Shown in pieces: positions 10,760-24,700 of a DNA stretch of 64,000 bases; the first letter of the stretch is position 1, and the number at the start of each line of letters is the position of its first letter. The position numbers and the translations under genes are program-made. Source of the DNA: Alentia gelatinosa (Eukaryota > Annelida > Polychaeta > Phyllodocida > Polynoidae); NCBI GenBank assembly GCA_950022655.1, contig OX465579.1, forward strand, positions 77,511,193-77,575,192, written 5' to 3'. Under the pieces are notes generated by a model that saw nothing but the letters and a program-made list of their open reading frames with translations, ran no database searches and was not told the origin of the DNA.

Positions 10760-11054
10760 GCAATTGTTTTCTACTAACGGGCCGTAGTGAATGGCATTGG
10801 TTTTGTACGGGAAAGGGGAATTGAATCACGGACCAGGAAAGTTAATAAAACGCCAATTTAAACGAGTAGGAGATGTATGGTAATAAGAAAACGTAGTGAC
10901 TGAACCCGTACGAGTGCCGTTCTTGGCCATTTGACGAATAAATATGGCGCTCCCGCCTTCGGCGTCGGGCCGTATTTTTTCATCAAATGATTTTTTTGAA
11001 CAAAATTTATCACCGAACGTTCACCCGTACGGGCTCAGTGACCACGTTTTCTCA
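10760..11054 (-). repeat. Foldback family F, copy 2
   Basis: Inverse of the 5,467-5,790 region. It includes the same long hairpin (10,886-11,054, apex CTCCCGCCTTCGGCGTCGGG) and the flanking GGGCCGTAGTGAA word. Confidence 0.8.
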
Positions 11055-12519
11055 TGGATGATCATCCTTGCAAAGTATGGTCGTCATCAGATATTTCCTA
11101 CTTCAGTGACATTGGGAAAGGTACAAAGAGCCAGTTTCTCAGTGCCATAGAGGTGTGCCCAACTGACCATGACCAATCACTAGATACGGAAATACCTCAT
11201 ATGGCCTGAAATAAAATTGTAAAGAAGTGAACTATCTGCCTACTTTTCACTATGTTTCAATGTTATGTTCCGAAGTAACAGGGAGGAGGGCCAATATGCT
11301 GGTGATTGTACCCGTTTATTAATATGAATAAAAAAAGTTCCTCACCCAGTGATGAAGGGAATCTGTACAGCTAAACAGTAAGTGTGAGACACTTGCGCAC
11401 AGGTATATGATGATAGTGTATTCCGATGCTGTATATTGTATTCCTATATACCTATGGCTGTACACTCCATGCTTACACCACGTTCTGGGGGGTGGAGTAA
11501 CTTATGGATACTACCCAAGGTTGCCGTATACTACCCAAGGTTGCCGTATACTACCCAAGGTTGACATTTAGACCAATCAGATTGTCTCTTACGAAATTCA
11601 TATGAAAAGCGCAGTGGGGAGTAAACATAAAGTGTCAAGTTACTCGATAAGGTTGGATCTGGCTTCAGGTTTGATGGTGGATGAGCAAATAACGCTAATT
11701 ATCGTTATCAAACCACATTTAAAGGTATATAGGAATAGGGAAACCAAGTACCAGTGAAAGGAACATAGTTTCCCTCTAATACATGTTTTACCCTTCAGCG
11801 CATTCAAGCTTGAGAATACATAGCGGCACATAACCACAGTTAGTGGCCTGAGCCAATGTTGTTCCAGTTTCTTTATTGGTGACATTTCCGTTGTACACTC
11901 ATCCATGATATCTGGTGCCTCTGTGTGTAGTGTAATGCACGTTTCATCTCACATGGAAAAGAAAGATTGGCACTTCAAAGTATTACCAGACACCATGAAA
12001 GATATGGAGTGTCAGTCTCCTGTTATCATTGAGAACATCATATCAGAACTTTAATTGGTATTTGAAACAGCGTCTAAAGTACTTTGAACATTAAACAACG
12101 CCCCCACTAATCAACATAACGGGATCTCATATCATAGGGAGACATAGGTGGCTGAATGGAATCTATTCCGCGTTCTTTAGTGTCAATGAATTTATTCCGA
12201 CCAAAATCGAATACCATCGAATTCAGCCACCCTCACTATGTCTACCTATTATTATATACCTGGAAATAATTATTCATGCCAATATTACTTGGTCTTAACA
12301 AGTCACGTGGAATGGTGGGAATTATTATGTAAAGTTCGTCTCACTGTAACGAACGGAATCTGTACAACTAGTCAGTAAGTTTGAGACAGACACGCACAGG
12401 TTTATAATAATACCCAATCTATGTAAGCTATACTTAGCTATGAACAACTGCAATAACTAGTGGTTGTATTTCTCCCGTTACATATACGTGGGAAAATACT
12501 GCTCCGAACGTAACTAAGA
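11055..12519. other. Upstream region of PTER
   Basis: Contains three tandem 20 bp units (ATACTACCCAAGGTTGCCGT, 11,507-11,565), a hairpin around 12,135-12,250 (GGCTGAAT with ATTCAGCC), and a ~65 bp direct repeat (11,351-11,430 and 12,348-12,415, GGAATCTGTACA then CGCACAGGT). The promoter should lie here or in an unseen 5' UTR exon. No convincing TATA or initiator can be singled out. Confidence 0.4.
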
Positions 12520-12827
12520 ATGAAATACTCACCATCTGTTCCTAAAGAAAAGTCGAAATGTATAGGAACCCCCTGGTCAGTTTACTCTGGTCTTGCAGTA
12601 AAATCAGCGAATTACTTTGCTGAACATTGTCCAGTTGAGATAAAAGATTGTAAAAAGAAGTGTTTATTTGCAGTGTTAGGGCTGGTGGAGCCGACAGAAA
12701 TTGGCATCACGCATCCTCACGAACATCTGTCTATGGAGTTCTCTGTGGCCTACACACCCCATGAGGACGAGGCCAAGCACAACTGCCCCTTTAGTCTCGA
12801 CACGATTGGCTGGATCCAACGTTTCCC
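12520..12827 (+). CDS. PTER: PTER exon 1
   Basis: Residues 1-103. The family-like part begins around [11 protein letters not shown] (residue 48), followed by the HPHEH metal motif at 65-69. The first ~45 residues have no counterpart in the family as I know it. Ends two bases into a Pro codon at a GTATGT donor. Confidence 0.88.
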
Positions 12828-15659
12828 GTATGTCCTTTTTATTAAAATCATATTATTACGAAGGTTATGAAATATTTATTTTCAGAATCTACAAAGGCAG
12901 GATTTGGCAGGACCCTCAGCCCCCGCACAATCTTGTATGCAATGTACTTTATGCATGCCCCTTATAGAAAATTCCTCCATTTATCTTGAGATCACCCTTT
13001 ACCTCATAATTTTGCATTTTGTAGAGTTTAAAGAAATTGAAATATATCTATATGAATGTATGAAACATTATGCATTGCACATTTGTTATATGAGGCTTTT
13101 GTTAAAAACTTCTTGATTATATCTGTCTATGTTACTTAAAAGTAGTTTTAAGAGTCAGCAGCAGGCCAGAACATACTTACAAATCGTTGTGAATGACCTC
13201 CAAATCTGTTTACATCGAATTGGGACACATGATATTAATGTTGTACAAGTACAAGGTGTAGTGGAAGATAACAGAACACTTCTAACACATTCCTTGTATG
13301 AGATATATATCAACGTCATTAGGTTCGAATTAGACTAGACAGGACTTCATTATAAAGGCTATTTTATGGACATGATCCCAAAACTTATGCTTATGCCAGC
13401 TTGATGTTACGTTATATATGGATGATGTGACTAAATGGATACAGTACAGCTATGTCTTATCCAGAGCTATGTAGTATGGAGAAACTAGCACATACATCTC
13501 GGGGCTATTGTGTGAAAATAGTAAAAAGGAACTGCATCGAGATCTATTACGACTGAGAATATGCCATGAGTTTTGGTCGAGTTTAACTCGTGCAAAGCTG
13601 AGTTAGATAACATAGCCCTGTGCATATTGCGCCTTGATAATTTTGCTATTCTATTTTAGTTAGGGGCCTACTTTAAGCGTAGCATTAGACAATCAGTCAA
13701 TGATAGGGTTAGACAAAAATCTAAACAGCACTTGATCCAAAGCTACTCATAATACACCACTCCTTTTGATTTGCTACGAAGAATAAAAGTGATAAGAGTC
13801 TCTGGTTTGTGTCCCCATTCGTCATCAAGTTTAGAGCGCGAAGGAAAAAGAGGCCAGGTGATAGCCGAGTGAATATTCCGAGGCACTCCAAGATAGATGG
13901 CCTAAGGGACTAACTACGAATATGTTACTGATTTTATCTTAGCCTGGACATATTTATCTGTTTATCGCCCATTGAGTATATGAGTTACCGTAATCGCCAT
14001 CCTGTTGAGCACGAGTTCTTAATGTTAAGCCTGTGGATGTTTATACCAAGCTAAGATGAATAGTCTTACTCGGCTTTGCCAAGTGAGATTACTCTACTAC
14101 CAAAAACACAGGGCGTATTTTCAGCAACTATACGGATCTCGATGCAGTTCTTTCTTATATTATTCCCGTCCGAGGCCATCAAGTGACTCCTATGCGTTTT
14201 GTGAATGTCTACCAATAAGAAAACGAAATAAAATCTTACACTAACATCTTTGATGTAGGTACAGTCACAAGCCTAACCTTACTCTGCTGGACTCGGAGCC
14301 GGTGCTGACTGAGGAGTTGATCAGGTTTAAGGTAGAGTTTTTCTCTCACCATGGTGGAGGAAGCTAGATGCTGATGATTATACTAATTGTCTACCACTTA
14401 CTTCTCGATGGTCAGGTAACTATGGTACCAGGTGGGAGAATGCTATGTTCATAGTGTTCACCTCTGAAGTACTTTCATCAAGGTACAATCTTTTCTTTGG
14501 GAACAAATGCCATTTAGTATTTTCCTTACCAAATGCATCTGATGTTTCTAAGGGAGTTCGAGGCTCTGCTGGGGGTTAGAGGTTACACCCAATATATTGT
14601 CAGCTCGAAGATTAAACAAAGGTTAGAACTGTTGAACTGCTGAACAAACCACTAAAGGACCGGCCCCACTGGCGCAACGCGATCGTCGCACATGTTTTAT
14701 GGCCCCATAAACGCCCCAACGGCGGGGTTTATGATCCCTATTGCGATCGATTCATCGCACTCAATCGCAAATGAAATCCAGGGTATGCCCCACTGATGCG
14801 ATGGATTCGTCGCAATGTATGTGGCGGCTCCTATGGAAAAACAATTCTGTCCACAGCATACATTGATATATTATATTCTTTTGAAAAATTCTTTATCTTT
14901 GTTCAAAATAGAGGTAATATTATCTGAGCCTCTCACACACATGATAACCATTTCCGCTAATTTTTTCTTCTCACCCAACTGGCATCCTTGTACAATAAAG
15001 GGATAACATTGTAATGTTGAAATATACCAGAAAACCCACCTTGATATTTTGTGTGGATATGTTGATGCAAAGCTATCAGGTTTATAACCTAAATGTATCC
15101 CGGTATATAGGGTCCAAAAATATAGATATCAGTAGAGTTATATTTGAATAAGATAGGAGGCCTGTGCGACGAATCCGTCGCACATCACAAACATTTCAAG
15201 ATGAATCCATCGCATCGCACACGATCGCACACGCGTGCAAGCTCTGCCCCACTGATGCGATTGTGCGCGTTGCGACAGGCGCCGCCATTTTTATGACCCT
15301 CGCCCGCCGTCTATGACTTTTTATTGTCTTGCGGTGAATTTGTCTCTTCAATGCAGCCGGGCCTTAACATAAATCACTGGTGCAACTATGATTTCCATCT
15401 TTGATGGATGTGTATGGAATTCCAAGAATTAACAATTAAAAGCTTTAGGTTTTATCAATGAGTTTATACTCATGGGCTTTCTCCAGTCAGTGTACCGCAC
15501 AGGGTAAAAATCTCATGAGATTCTCTCCGGTGTTAGGGGTAAATATCGCCAACAATTGTAGGGAAAACACGTGTCTCAGGGAAATAGACCCTACAATTAA
15601 GACGAAGGGTTTATGTCCATGTACAGAATTTCAGCATATATATATATATTATATAATAT

Positions 15660-15718
<59 letters not shown>

Positions 15719-15720
15719 TG

Positions 15721-15763
<43 letters not shown>

Positions 15764-18700
15764 GTATGTATTTATGTATGTATACATGTATGTATGTATG
15801 TATGTATGTATGTATAAATTGGGCAAATATAGCTCATTGAAATGAATATGGACATGTTTTTCTCTGCTGAGGGTAGCCGCTAGTTAGAGCAACGAGTATA
15901 TAGAGATATCCGTTGGCCCAAGTCCCTGTGTCCTAGCTTTCAGCCTCCCCTTCTTGTTTACCACCCTTGTACTACTCCCCCCCTGCACTCCCCCTCAACT
16001 ACCGATCCCTGGGCCAGTCAGAGGAAGGAAAAACGTTTCATCCTGAGCAAGTCTAGCCGCTAGTCCGCAACATGTAGTAATCTGATCAGCTTATTTGGTG
16101 GGAGGGAAGTGGTCTTTCCAGGTAGCTCCCTTACTCCTGAATGTATAAATGTCCTTGAGTTTAGGCCAAGGAAAACCAGTTTGTTTTTTGACTCATAATC
16201 TAGCGATTCATAACAATATCAGCTGGGGTGGTTTAATGTCCTTCTATTTATACCTCATGATTTTCAAGTTGAATCCCCTATAGCCTCGAACCCCCTAAAA
16301 GGTAAATCCGAATGCATCTAGACTGACAGACACTTAAATACAGATTGGATTGTGCTTAATCCATCAAAGATGGACTGTCATGAAAACTATTGATTTGTAA
16401 TCTAGCAATTTAGGTCCCAAAAATATCTTGGGACTAAGTGGGTGTGTGAACATATCATATTTTCCTTTGTTTGTTAATATTCTATTAGAAGTTGGAAGTT
16501 AACCGGAAATCCGCTATGACAACGCACACTTTGCGACTTTTCAGGTTTTAGGCGAAACGCTACTGTGAAATTCCCCTTGTGATATTTTCCCGGTACAAAC
16601 CCCCTTGGGATATCGCACCACCCCTTGTGCACCCCTCCGCCACATCCTTCTGAGATGGAGTTTGCTGCCAACATTACCTTGAGACTTTCCTTGAGATATC
16701 AGAATCAAACATGTTCTATTTTTTCCCCCTTGCGATAATGTACCTTCTCGTTGCAACCTCCCGCTGGGAGGACCGCCAGACCACGTCCTAGCCCCTCACA
16801 TGCCCTTTGACCTTAAAACTACCTTTTTTCAGGCAAATTATCTATTCTTGGTTGGGATCTGTGGGATAGTTCAACTTATAAGTAAATTTCTTAAGATATA
16901 TGTTTCTCATCAGAGAAATGGAATATGTCATTAATCAATATTGAACAAATGTTTCTGGCAAAATATGAATATGTCTTTGAATAATTATTTTAAAACCTCT
17001 ATTTGTCAGGAAAGATAGACCAAATAATCTTCTCCAACAGAATGCACTAGAACGCAATTTAAATTCTCTATATTTTATACCCACAAAAAACCCTGGAGTT
17101 GTCCATTATTGAGATTTCTTTCTAGCTGTAAAAGTGTGAAAATCTCAAGGTAAAATCTCAAAGTGAGCACAGGTATGCCTAGAAATATTCCACCCACTTG
17201 CTGCTAGGGTAACCGACACATGATTAGGTTTTGTCGCTAACTTTTCCCGATCGCTGTTGCTTTGGCTGCATCCCACTTGCGATAATTTCGGTACAAAATC
17301 TCAAGCATATCTCAAGGAAAGATGTCGTAAAGTGTGCGTTGGACTGTTGGCTTTTAAAATTGACTCACTGGCTTTTACATCATTGGTTTTAACAATACAC
17401 ATAACCAGGATTAGTGTCAGATCAAAAGATGTACTAATAAATAAAGATTTGTACCATTCCTCATACCGATCAGACTGCTCCCAAATCAAATCACAGTCTA
17501 TAGGAATTTCGTCAGTACTCTATAGGGATAGTTCCTATTAAACCTAGATAAAACGATATTTGCATGCAAAACAACAAGCTGCTTAAAATACCCATAAGGA
17601 AAAGTGGAAAGGAACTTGGTTATGCCCCAATGCACGGCACTGGACTGTAGCCATGCACATTCGTACATGTATATACGGTCAGATATGAGTGCGCCCTTAA
17701 CACAAGGTGTAAGAACCTCTGTATGGATTTTATCTATAAGGGGTAACACAGCCAGATCCCTCTACCACCACTTTAAGTAAGTTGCTCAACCCAACCACTA
17801 CAACAACACATAGGATATTTACTACAACCATGCACAGACCAACACAGTGACTGGTGTTTGTGGGTGGCTTACACGCTGATGGGATTACACACTTACATTA
17901 ACATATATATTCATTTAGTTTGGCCACCCCTAACACCAATCCAGCCCAACTCAACTAGCTTGGTTTTCTTCTATTTCTTAAAATTCCATTTCCTTCATTG
18001 AACACCCAAATAGATTGCAATCCTTTCTCCACAACATGAGTTACGTTTGGCACCAGTCACGCTTGAATTCTCAGTTTACCGATTGCAATATGGCTATACT
18101 TGATATTATTTACTGCACTTTGTCCTACATTCTATGATAAAGAATCTAGACCGATATACCCCGTTAGGCAACTGTGAAGGATATTAATCGTGTACTAAAG
18201 ATGAAAATCAATCAATTTGATATGTGGAGTAGAAAATTCAACTGTCAATCAATGCTGTTAAAATACTATGAATTTGAAAAAAAACATAAATATTACATAT
18301 TTCTGTTGTAACTGATAATAGGCCCAGAATGTAGTTCTTAGCTAGAGGTCCTGTTGTACTATGAATGGGCCAGCAGATGGTTATCTGGTATCCTGTACGT
18401 TTGTAGGAGAACGGTGGATCCTGTCTGGTGGAGAACTCCACCATTGGTCTGAGTCGTAACATCTCCTACGTGCAGAAGGCGTCAGGTGACAGCGGGGTTC
18501 ACGTTGTAGCGGGTACAGGTAACGACTGAAACGATATTCATCATATACTTGTGCACATTGTTCTTAAAGCCAACCCCCAACTACCGCGATGGTCTACGAC
18601 ATACTTCCCGATGGCTACGATTTGAAATGCACATATCGTTGCCTATCGGGAGGTCCCCGAGAGTTCCAAATCGTTGATATGGTTTAAAATCGTAGAGCAT

Positions 18701-21700
18701 AGAAACTCCTTGGGAGGACCAAAAACATAAACCATGGTCACTATTGGCTCATGATTCATGCGTTGATTCAATGTAGATCTCGGGCATGATTTTGATATTG
18801 ATATATACTATATATATATATAATTATGGAAATATTTTATGAATCCGAATGATAAGTACTTACGATATATTATGATATTAATTTCAAACACTAAAACAAT
18901 CAAATTGAACAATATTACTATGGTAGAATAATAATTCCGACATGAAACTATTGTTTTCAGACACTTAGACTTCATCAAATAATATCATATTTACAGCGAT
19001 TATTTATTTTATCTTTTTTTGTTTGAGGTTTTATTCATTCTGTACAGGTACAGTTCTTCCATGCATATATCTATATATGCGCCCTACCTAATTCCAGAAT
19101 TTCTTAATTTTCCACCTATTATCTCTCCCGCAAGAGACATTCTCCTGTTAAATCACCTCCAATAGGCTACGATAGGCTATGTTAAATACAATATACTGTT
19201 GTATATGCAGAAACAACTGTAATTTCCATTTCTGGCATTGGATTTCCAATTTGAAAATTTAGAAAAACCGTTAAACTGCAATAAATGCGGGTTATGGGTC
19301 AAGGGTCTATCACCATACAACGACGGCAACCAGCGAACATTGGATCCTGTTAACAGACTGAATTATGTGATACCCCAATAGGGTCTATTTACATGTACTC
19401 ATCTCTGCTATCATCATACATACATCTGTTTTATCCTTATGTAAATCTTAAAATCTTTCTTATAAACGTGTGCTCTGTCCAACGTAAATTATTGGAAATG
19501 TTCTTTGCATAAGACAAGCTTCCCTGTACAGACCTATATTCTCTTAATATCGCTCTCAAAGGTTATTATGTGGACGCCTCAAGACCAGAAACACACACGC
19601 TAACGGTAGAGGATATGACCAACCAGATCATCCAAGACATCACGGTCGGTACGGATGGCACGGACATTAAGTGTGGCGTGATTGGCGAGGTTGGCTGCAC
19701 CTGGCCGCTAACGGGTAAGTAATCAATATTACACAATTGGAGCACATGATTATAATGAACTGTAAGCACAAGAAACCGAGAAGTAGAGGTACAAAATATT
19801 AAAGAAACCTAGAAATCCAATGAATCAACGCAGGCTGACCGAGAGGTTGTAGCGGGTACAGGTAACGACTGAAACAATATTCATCATATACAAGTATGCG
19901 CACATTGTTCTTATACTTACTTAATAAAAAAAGGTACTTGGTATGCGTGCAGAGGCAGCTCCGGGACTAGACCGTGATAGTTGAGGAAATAGGAATACCA
20001 CACCTATACAGAGTGGATACGATTTTAGATGACTGGTCAGAGATAACCCTCTTTAAATTGCTAGCCAGGAAAATCAGGTAAAGTCTAAAACTTTCATACT
20101 TTTTCCTTGTCGCTGCTGTGTCTTCTTGATTACCCCAATATCGTCCACCGCTCACCTGTAATTTCGCTATGGAGCATCAATCGGCTGCCCAAGCTGTGTC
20201 TGAATTAAAAAGTAGGCTGAAAGCGAAAACAAGGGCTGGTTCAACCTCGGAGGATGACTACTGCTATTCGCGGATTTGTGAAACATTCTATAATACCTAG
20301 TGTCTTCTGCAAAGAAAACTGAGGATAAGCTGAATACTCTAGATGATATAAAGAAATCTCTTGACTACAACCAGTCAGAGGTGTCTGACCTTCGTAAGGA
20401 GAATAGCTCACTCAAAAAAGAAGTCCAAGCGCTGTCTGGAAGACATGATAAACTAGAGCACGACCTAAAACTTACTAATACTCAAATGGCCTCCAATCAC
20501 GAAAAAATAATTATTAACGACCACAATATACGGCAGCACAACCTTGTAATCGACGGGATTGACATAACTGCAAATGGAGACCCGCTTGCCATAGCGTTAG
20601 ACTTCCTACAACGTCTCAGTAGCAGTCTCTTAGATTAGATTAGATTATTTGAGAGATCGACGTATCCTCCACTTAGAACGCTACTCCCACTCTCTAACAA
20701 AATTACCAGAGCTCCTGGATAATCGTAACTTACCCACACGAAGAAATGATGGTATCAGGCTAATCATACCCCCAAGAATTAATCCGGTTGTTGAGAAATC
20801 TGTATACATACGTGATGTAAAGGCCTGGAATGACTTAAAGCCATTATACGCGAATAATTTAAACTTAAGAGAATTCAAGTTACAGACTAAGCTAAACTAT
20901 TGTCAATTAAAACAACGTCCCTTGATGTCTAATAATTGTGTCTGCATTTTTTTTACTACCATTATAACAATTTGAACAAAACTTAAGCCAACCAGCCCTT
21001 GGTAATTGCCACATTTGCTAGTTCAAGTGTAACTGGTCCCTGTATGTATTGCACTATAGTTAGACACAATGTCTGTCCAGATCACTGATTTCCTCCGATG
21101 GTATCAATTTTATGATCGATTGAAACTCCCCCAGTAGAATGAAACTTATTGCTTGATATGTGGATTTATACATCTTAACTTGTTGGCTAACTGAAATAAT
21201 TGACTGCTCATTCATCCTCATTCCATCCCATCAAATCACCCTATAGTGACGTTCGTACGTTAGACACTGATTTTCTCTAAGATTGTATATAGTATAGTAC
21301 ATGCTGCCAAGAAAGTAGTATTTGTGGTAGGGCCCGGAAGGAACAACGGCATCACATGCCGATTCCGGTGATGTTGTTATATATAAAACAATTCCCAAAA
21401 TAAAAGTTTTCAAAAAAATAATAAACTTACTGACCTCTGCTCCCTAAAAACCATGTATTTCTTTCTGTGCTTCGCGATAGTCAAAATTGCACAAGTGAAT
21501 GACTATACAATCAGCAATATGCAGTTACTGTATATGGGGTTACTGTAGCTGCATGGCAAAATTACGTAGTATATGTATATTGTCTATTATATTATACTGA
21601 GGCATACTCTAATTGACAATTGTATCAGGTATTTTTGATGTATAACAACATTCAGCCTGTTTTCGTATAATTATATACCTTAAAATTGTGAAATTTTACC

Positions 21701-24700
21701 TTCTACTGCTGTCGATTGAATGGCTGTATCCCGTACGTCACAGTATGACGTATGACCATAAATACGACATGGGTAGGGGAAGACTGTGTTGATAGTTCTG
21801 CAAATAGAAGGAGTCTCAAGTGTATACTAGCACCTTATCTTGTTTAATCAATTTTAAGAACTATGATTGAGTAGAATTTGGAAATAAACACTTCAACAGA
21901 AAGAAATTGTCGGTAGATATATTTATCATATCTCAGAGCTTCGGACATTTTTACATCCACTTCATCTAAAATGATCTGCCTGCAGTATACTTGTCGGGAA
22001 TAGCTACCAGACATAAACAACTGTACAATGTTATTTAAAGGTCAGACATCAACTTCACTGCTACAGATAGTGTAATCTATACCCACCACCCCCTCCCCCA
22101 CCTCTCAAGAAGGGCTAATATGATGATATAAATTTTGAAGTTTAATATCTCCGTTGATTCCATAGAGGCTGTCCATAAATGACGTCATGCAGCTGGGGGG
22201 GGGGGGGGGGGGTGTAGGAGCTCAAGTCTTTATGACCAACAATGATAAGAGTATATATATCTGACAAAACATAACCAGGGGATTGGAGGATGGCATGACA
22301 TCATTTATGGATACCATTTCTTCTATAAAAAGTCATGCTTTCAACAGAATCTGCTCAGTCCTCTGATACTAAAGAATATTACTGCCACAGCGTGAAAAAC
22401 GTGATCTACGTCATGCATATATAGCTATAATTTTACGTAAATGATTAGGTTCTATTTGTCTTGACTCCTCCGATTGGGGGCGTGCCGAATATGCCTCCAT
22501 ACACTACACTTCACTCAGGCTGTGCAAAACCCAGTAGGGGAGCGTTCAATAATTATGGCCCATGGGGGCACAGTTTTTAGGGGGGGGGGACTTTATTTTT
22601 GGTATTCCAAGGGGGGGGGGGCAAATTTTGTTTGTTTGTATTCCAATGGGGGGGGGGGCAACTTTTTGGGGATATTTCCAGGGGGGGGGGGGCAAATTTT
22701 GTCACTAATTCTGTCACAGGGTCGACGGTTTGAGCTAAACACGGAGGCTCCCATATTTGTGTTTAATGACAAGAATTGCTGTTATAAAAAGCATTCATAT
22801 CATATCACACTATAGTAATGATAAATGCACATGGTAACTATGGTTGTCTCACTCTTCATTGAGAACAACTCTACACTGAGTAAAGGGATTCTGCATGCAA
22901 GAAAATGGGACTTTTTATTCCTTCTGTAGTGCCACACCATAGCTTGATCCACTCATTCCAATAATTTCTCACACCATGCCAGACTATAAAAATTGCCAGA
23001 ACATCCATATTTGCATGTCAATGATACTGCTAGAAGAAACAGTGAAGGTCCTTTGAGATTCTGCAAAGAAACCCGATGACTACCAACTGATGGCACAAAT
23101 CAAGAAAGCAGTTGCTGCTGGATATTTGAATGTGAACAACAAAGTCGCAATAAGTGACTTCATTGAGAATTAGGTTCTAAGTAGTCAAGCTTTATGATTG
23201 ATTATATGGGTACAGGAGAGATGGGGGCTTCCAGCAAGACTGCTAGCTGCCAACCACAGCCTCAATTTGACAGGGGTTGCATTACTGATTTCGGGTTAGA
23301 ACATTAGCAGAATCTTACAATTATAGAGAATAGGAGCATCAACTCAAACTGTCATCATACCATCATATCGTAGTGCAGCCAACTTCAACCAGTTGGCATT
23401 GTGCTTGATGCTATCACACTTCATGTATTTGAATGTGCCTGTATGTATAATCTCATATCAACACTTGTATAGGATCGAAGAGTTAAATATGACATCACAC
23501 ACCAGCCTTGCTTTGAACCTGGTCTAAACACCTCATTTTAAACATCTGTGCAACACAGTTTCACAGATATTAGATCATTACTCCACAGCAGAAGTATTTT
23601 CATCATCTGCCTACTTTAGCTGGAGCTTCACAAGGAAATGAGACAAAGGTCTCATATGGTAGCACCATCATGTAGAAATGCTATTTAAAGGATATGATGA
23701 CTATGACTGGGAAAAGCTACATGGTGAAGGCAAGCTTAACCAACTGTCTGTAGCATTACTCTCTATATATACTTGGAACACCATAAGTTATATATCCGCG
23801 GAATAATGCGGTTAATCGGACAATGAAGGTAAATAAACATAAGCCTAGATGTTATGATTATGTGGTGGAATAGCCGCTTAAATCTGTTATAACTGCCTAA
23901 TGCATTAGACTTCTTACATTTACAGACTCGGAGCGGAAGTCCCTCCAGGCGTCCGCAATCGCGCAGGCGCAGCTGGGTTGTGGCGTAATAATACATCCAG
24001 GTCGTGACCCCAAGGCACCGTTTGAGATCGCGAGGGTTGTACAGGAGGCTGGAGGCGACCTACAGAAGACGGTCATGTCCCATCTAGACCGTGAGTACAC
24101 TCAAATATAAACTTCCTTTTTTCAGTTGATGTTGATTCTGGATTTTTCTACTAGGAAAAAATCTTTTCTATTTCAGTAGTCCCCAGGGCCAGTTTTGTTC
24201 GATGTGGTTCATGTTCATGTAACTTTGATAACAAATACATTTACAATACGTTTTAATTGTTCACAAATCCGTGTGCCAGGGTAAACATTACAATGGCAGT
24301 ATAGTTGATATTATAGACAATAATCAATGATTTTTGGATGTGCGGCTGTAAACCACAAGTGGTTGACGCGTATTAATACACTAGCTATCACTTGTGTATT
24401 ACATCGCCAACCTCGAGGGGCTTACAAAGCCGACCATTCAAAATCCATAGGTTGTTGTTTTTCTTACCTATGGTCAATGATAATAATATCTATTCCAAGA
24501 CATTCGTTTGTAAAAGCTCTGGGTAGTGATTCACTGTGGCTTCATACACTTTCAATGGGGACTTTGTAACCCTGTGTAAGAAAATAGGGGAAACGGGTAT
24601 CAATAATGAATGGATGAGATGCTAGTTATATATTTGCCTACATGGCCTTTATAAATAGGTCATGACTTCACTATTTTTCAACTAGTCAGAAACATTATCC

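Larger units (their letters stand above)
14332..18406 (+). other. PTER intron 2
   Basis: Holds a CpG-rich TIR element (14,660-15,285) and an AT/ATGT microsatellite (15,640-15,815). 15,816-18,406 shows no gene or recognised repeat; its short open frames lack coding features. Confidence 0.75.
20160..21425 (+). mobile_element. Internally deleted LINE
   Basis: Starts with a LINE ORF1-like N-terminus (ATG at 20,169, stop at 20,298) and, one frame over, a coiled coil leading to [10 protein letters not shown], the start of an RRM-like region. At about 20,628-20,648, around TTAGATTAGATTAGATTA, it jumps to the extreme C-terminus of a LINE reverse transcriptase ([22 protein letters not shown]). AATAAA and an A-rich end lie near 21,400-21,425. 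Everything between ORF1 and the end of ORF2 is missing. Confidence 0.8.

Noticed and set aside
11507..11565. Three 20 bp repeats as a CRISPR-like array
   Set aside because: Direct tandem copies without spacers in an animal genome.
15458..15826. Open frames of Tyr-Ile repeats
   Set aside because: Produced by the AT/ATGT microsatellite.
22474..22815. 113-codon Gly-rich frame
   Set aside because: Arises from the G-run array in repeat R.
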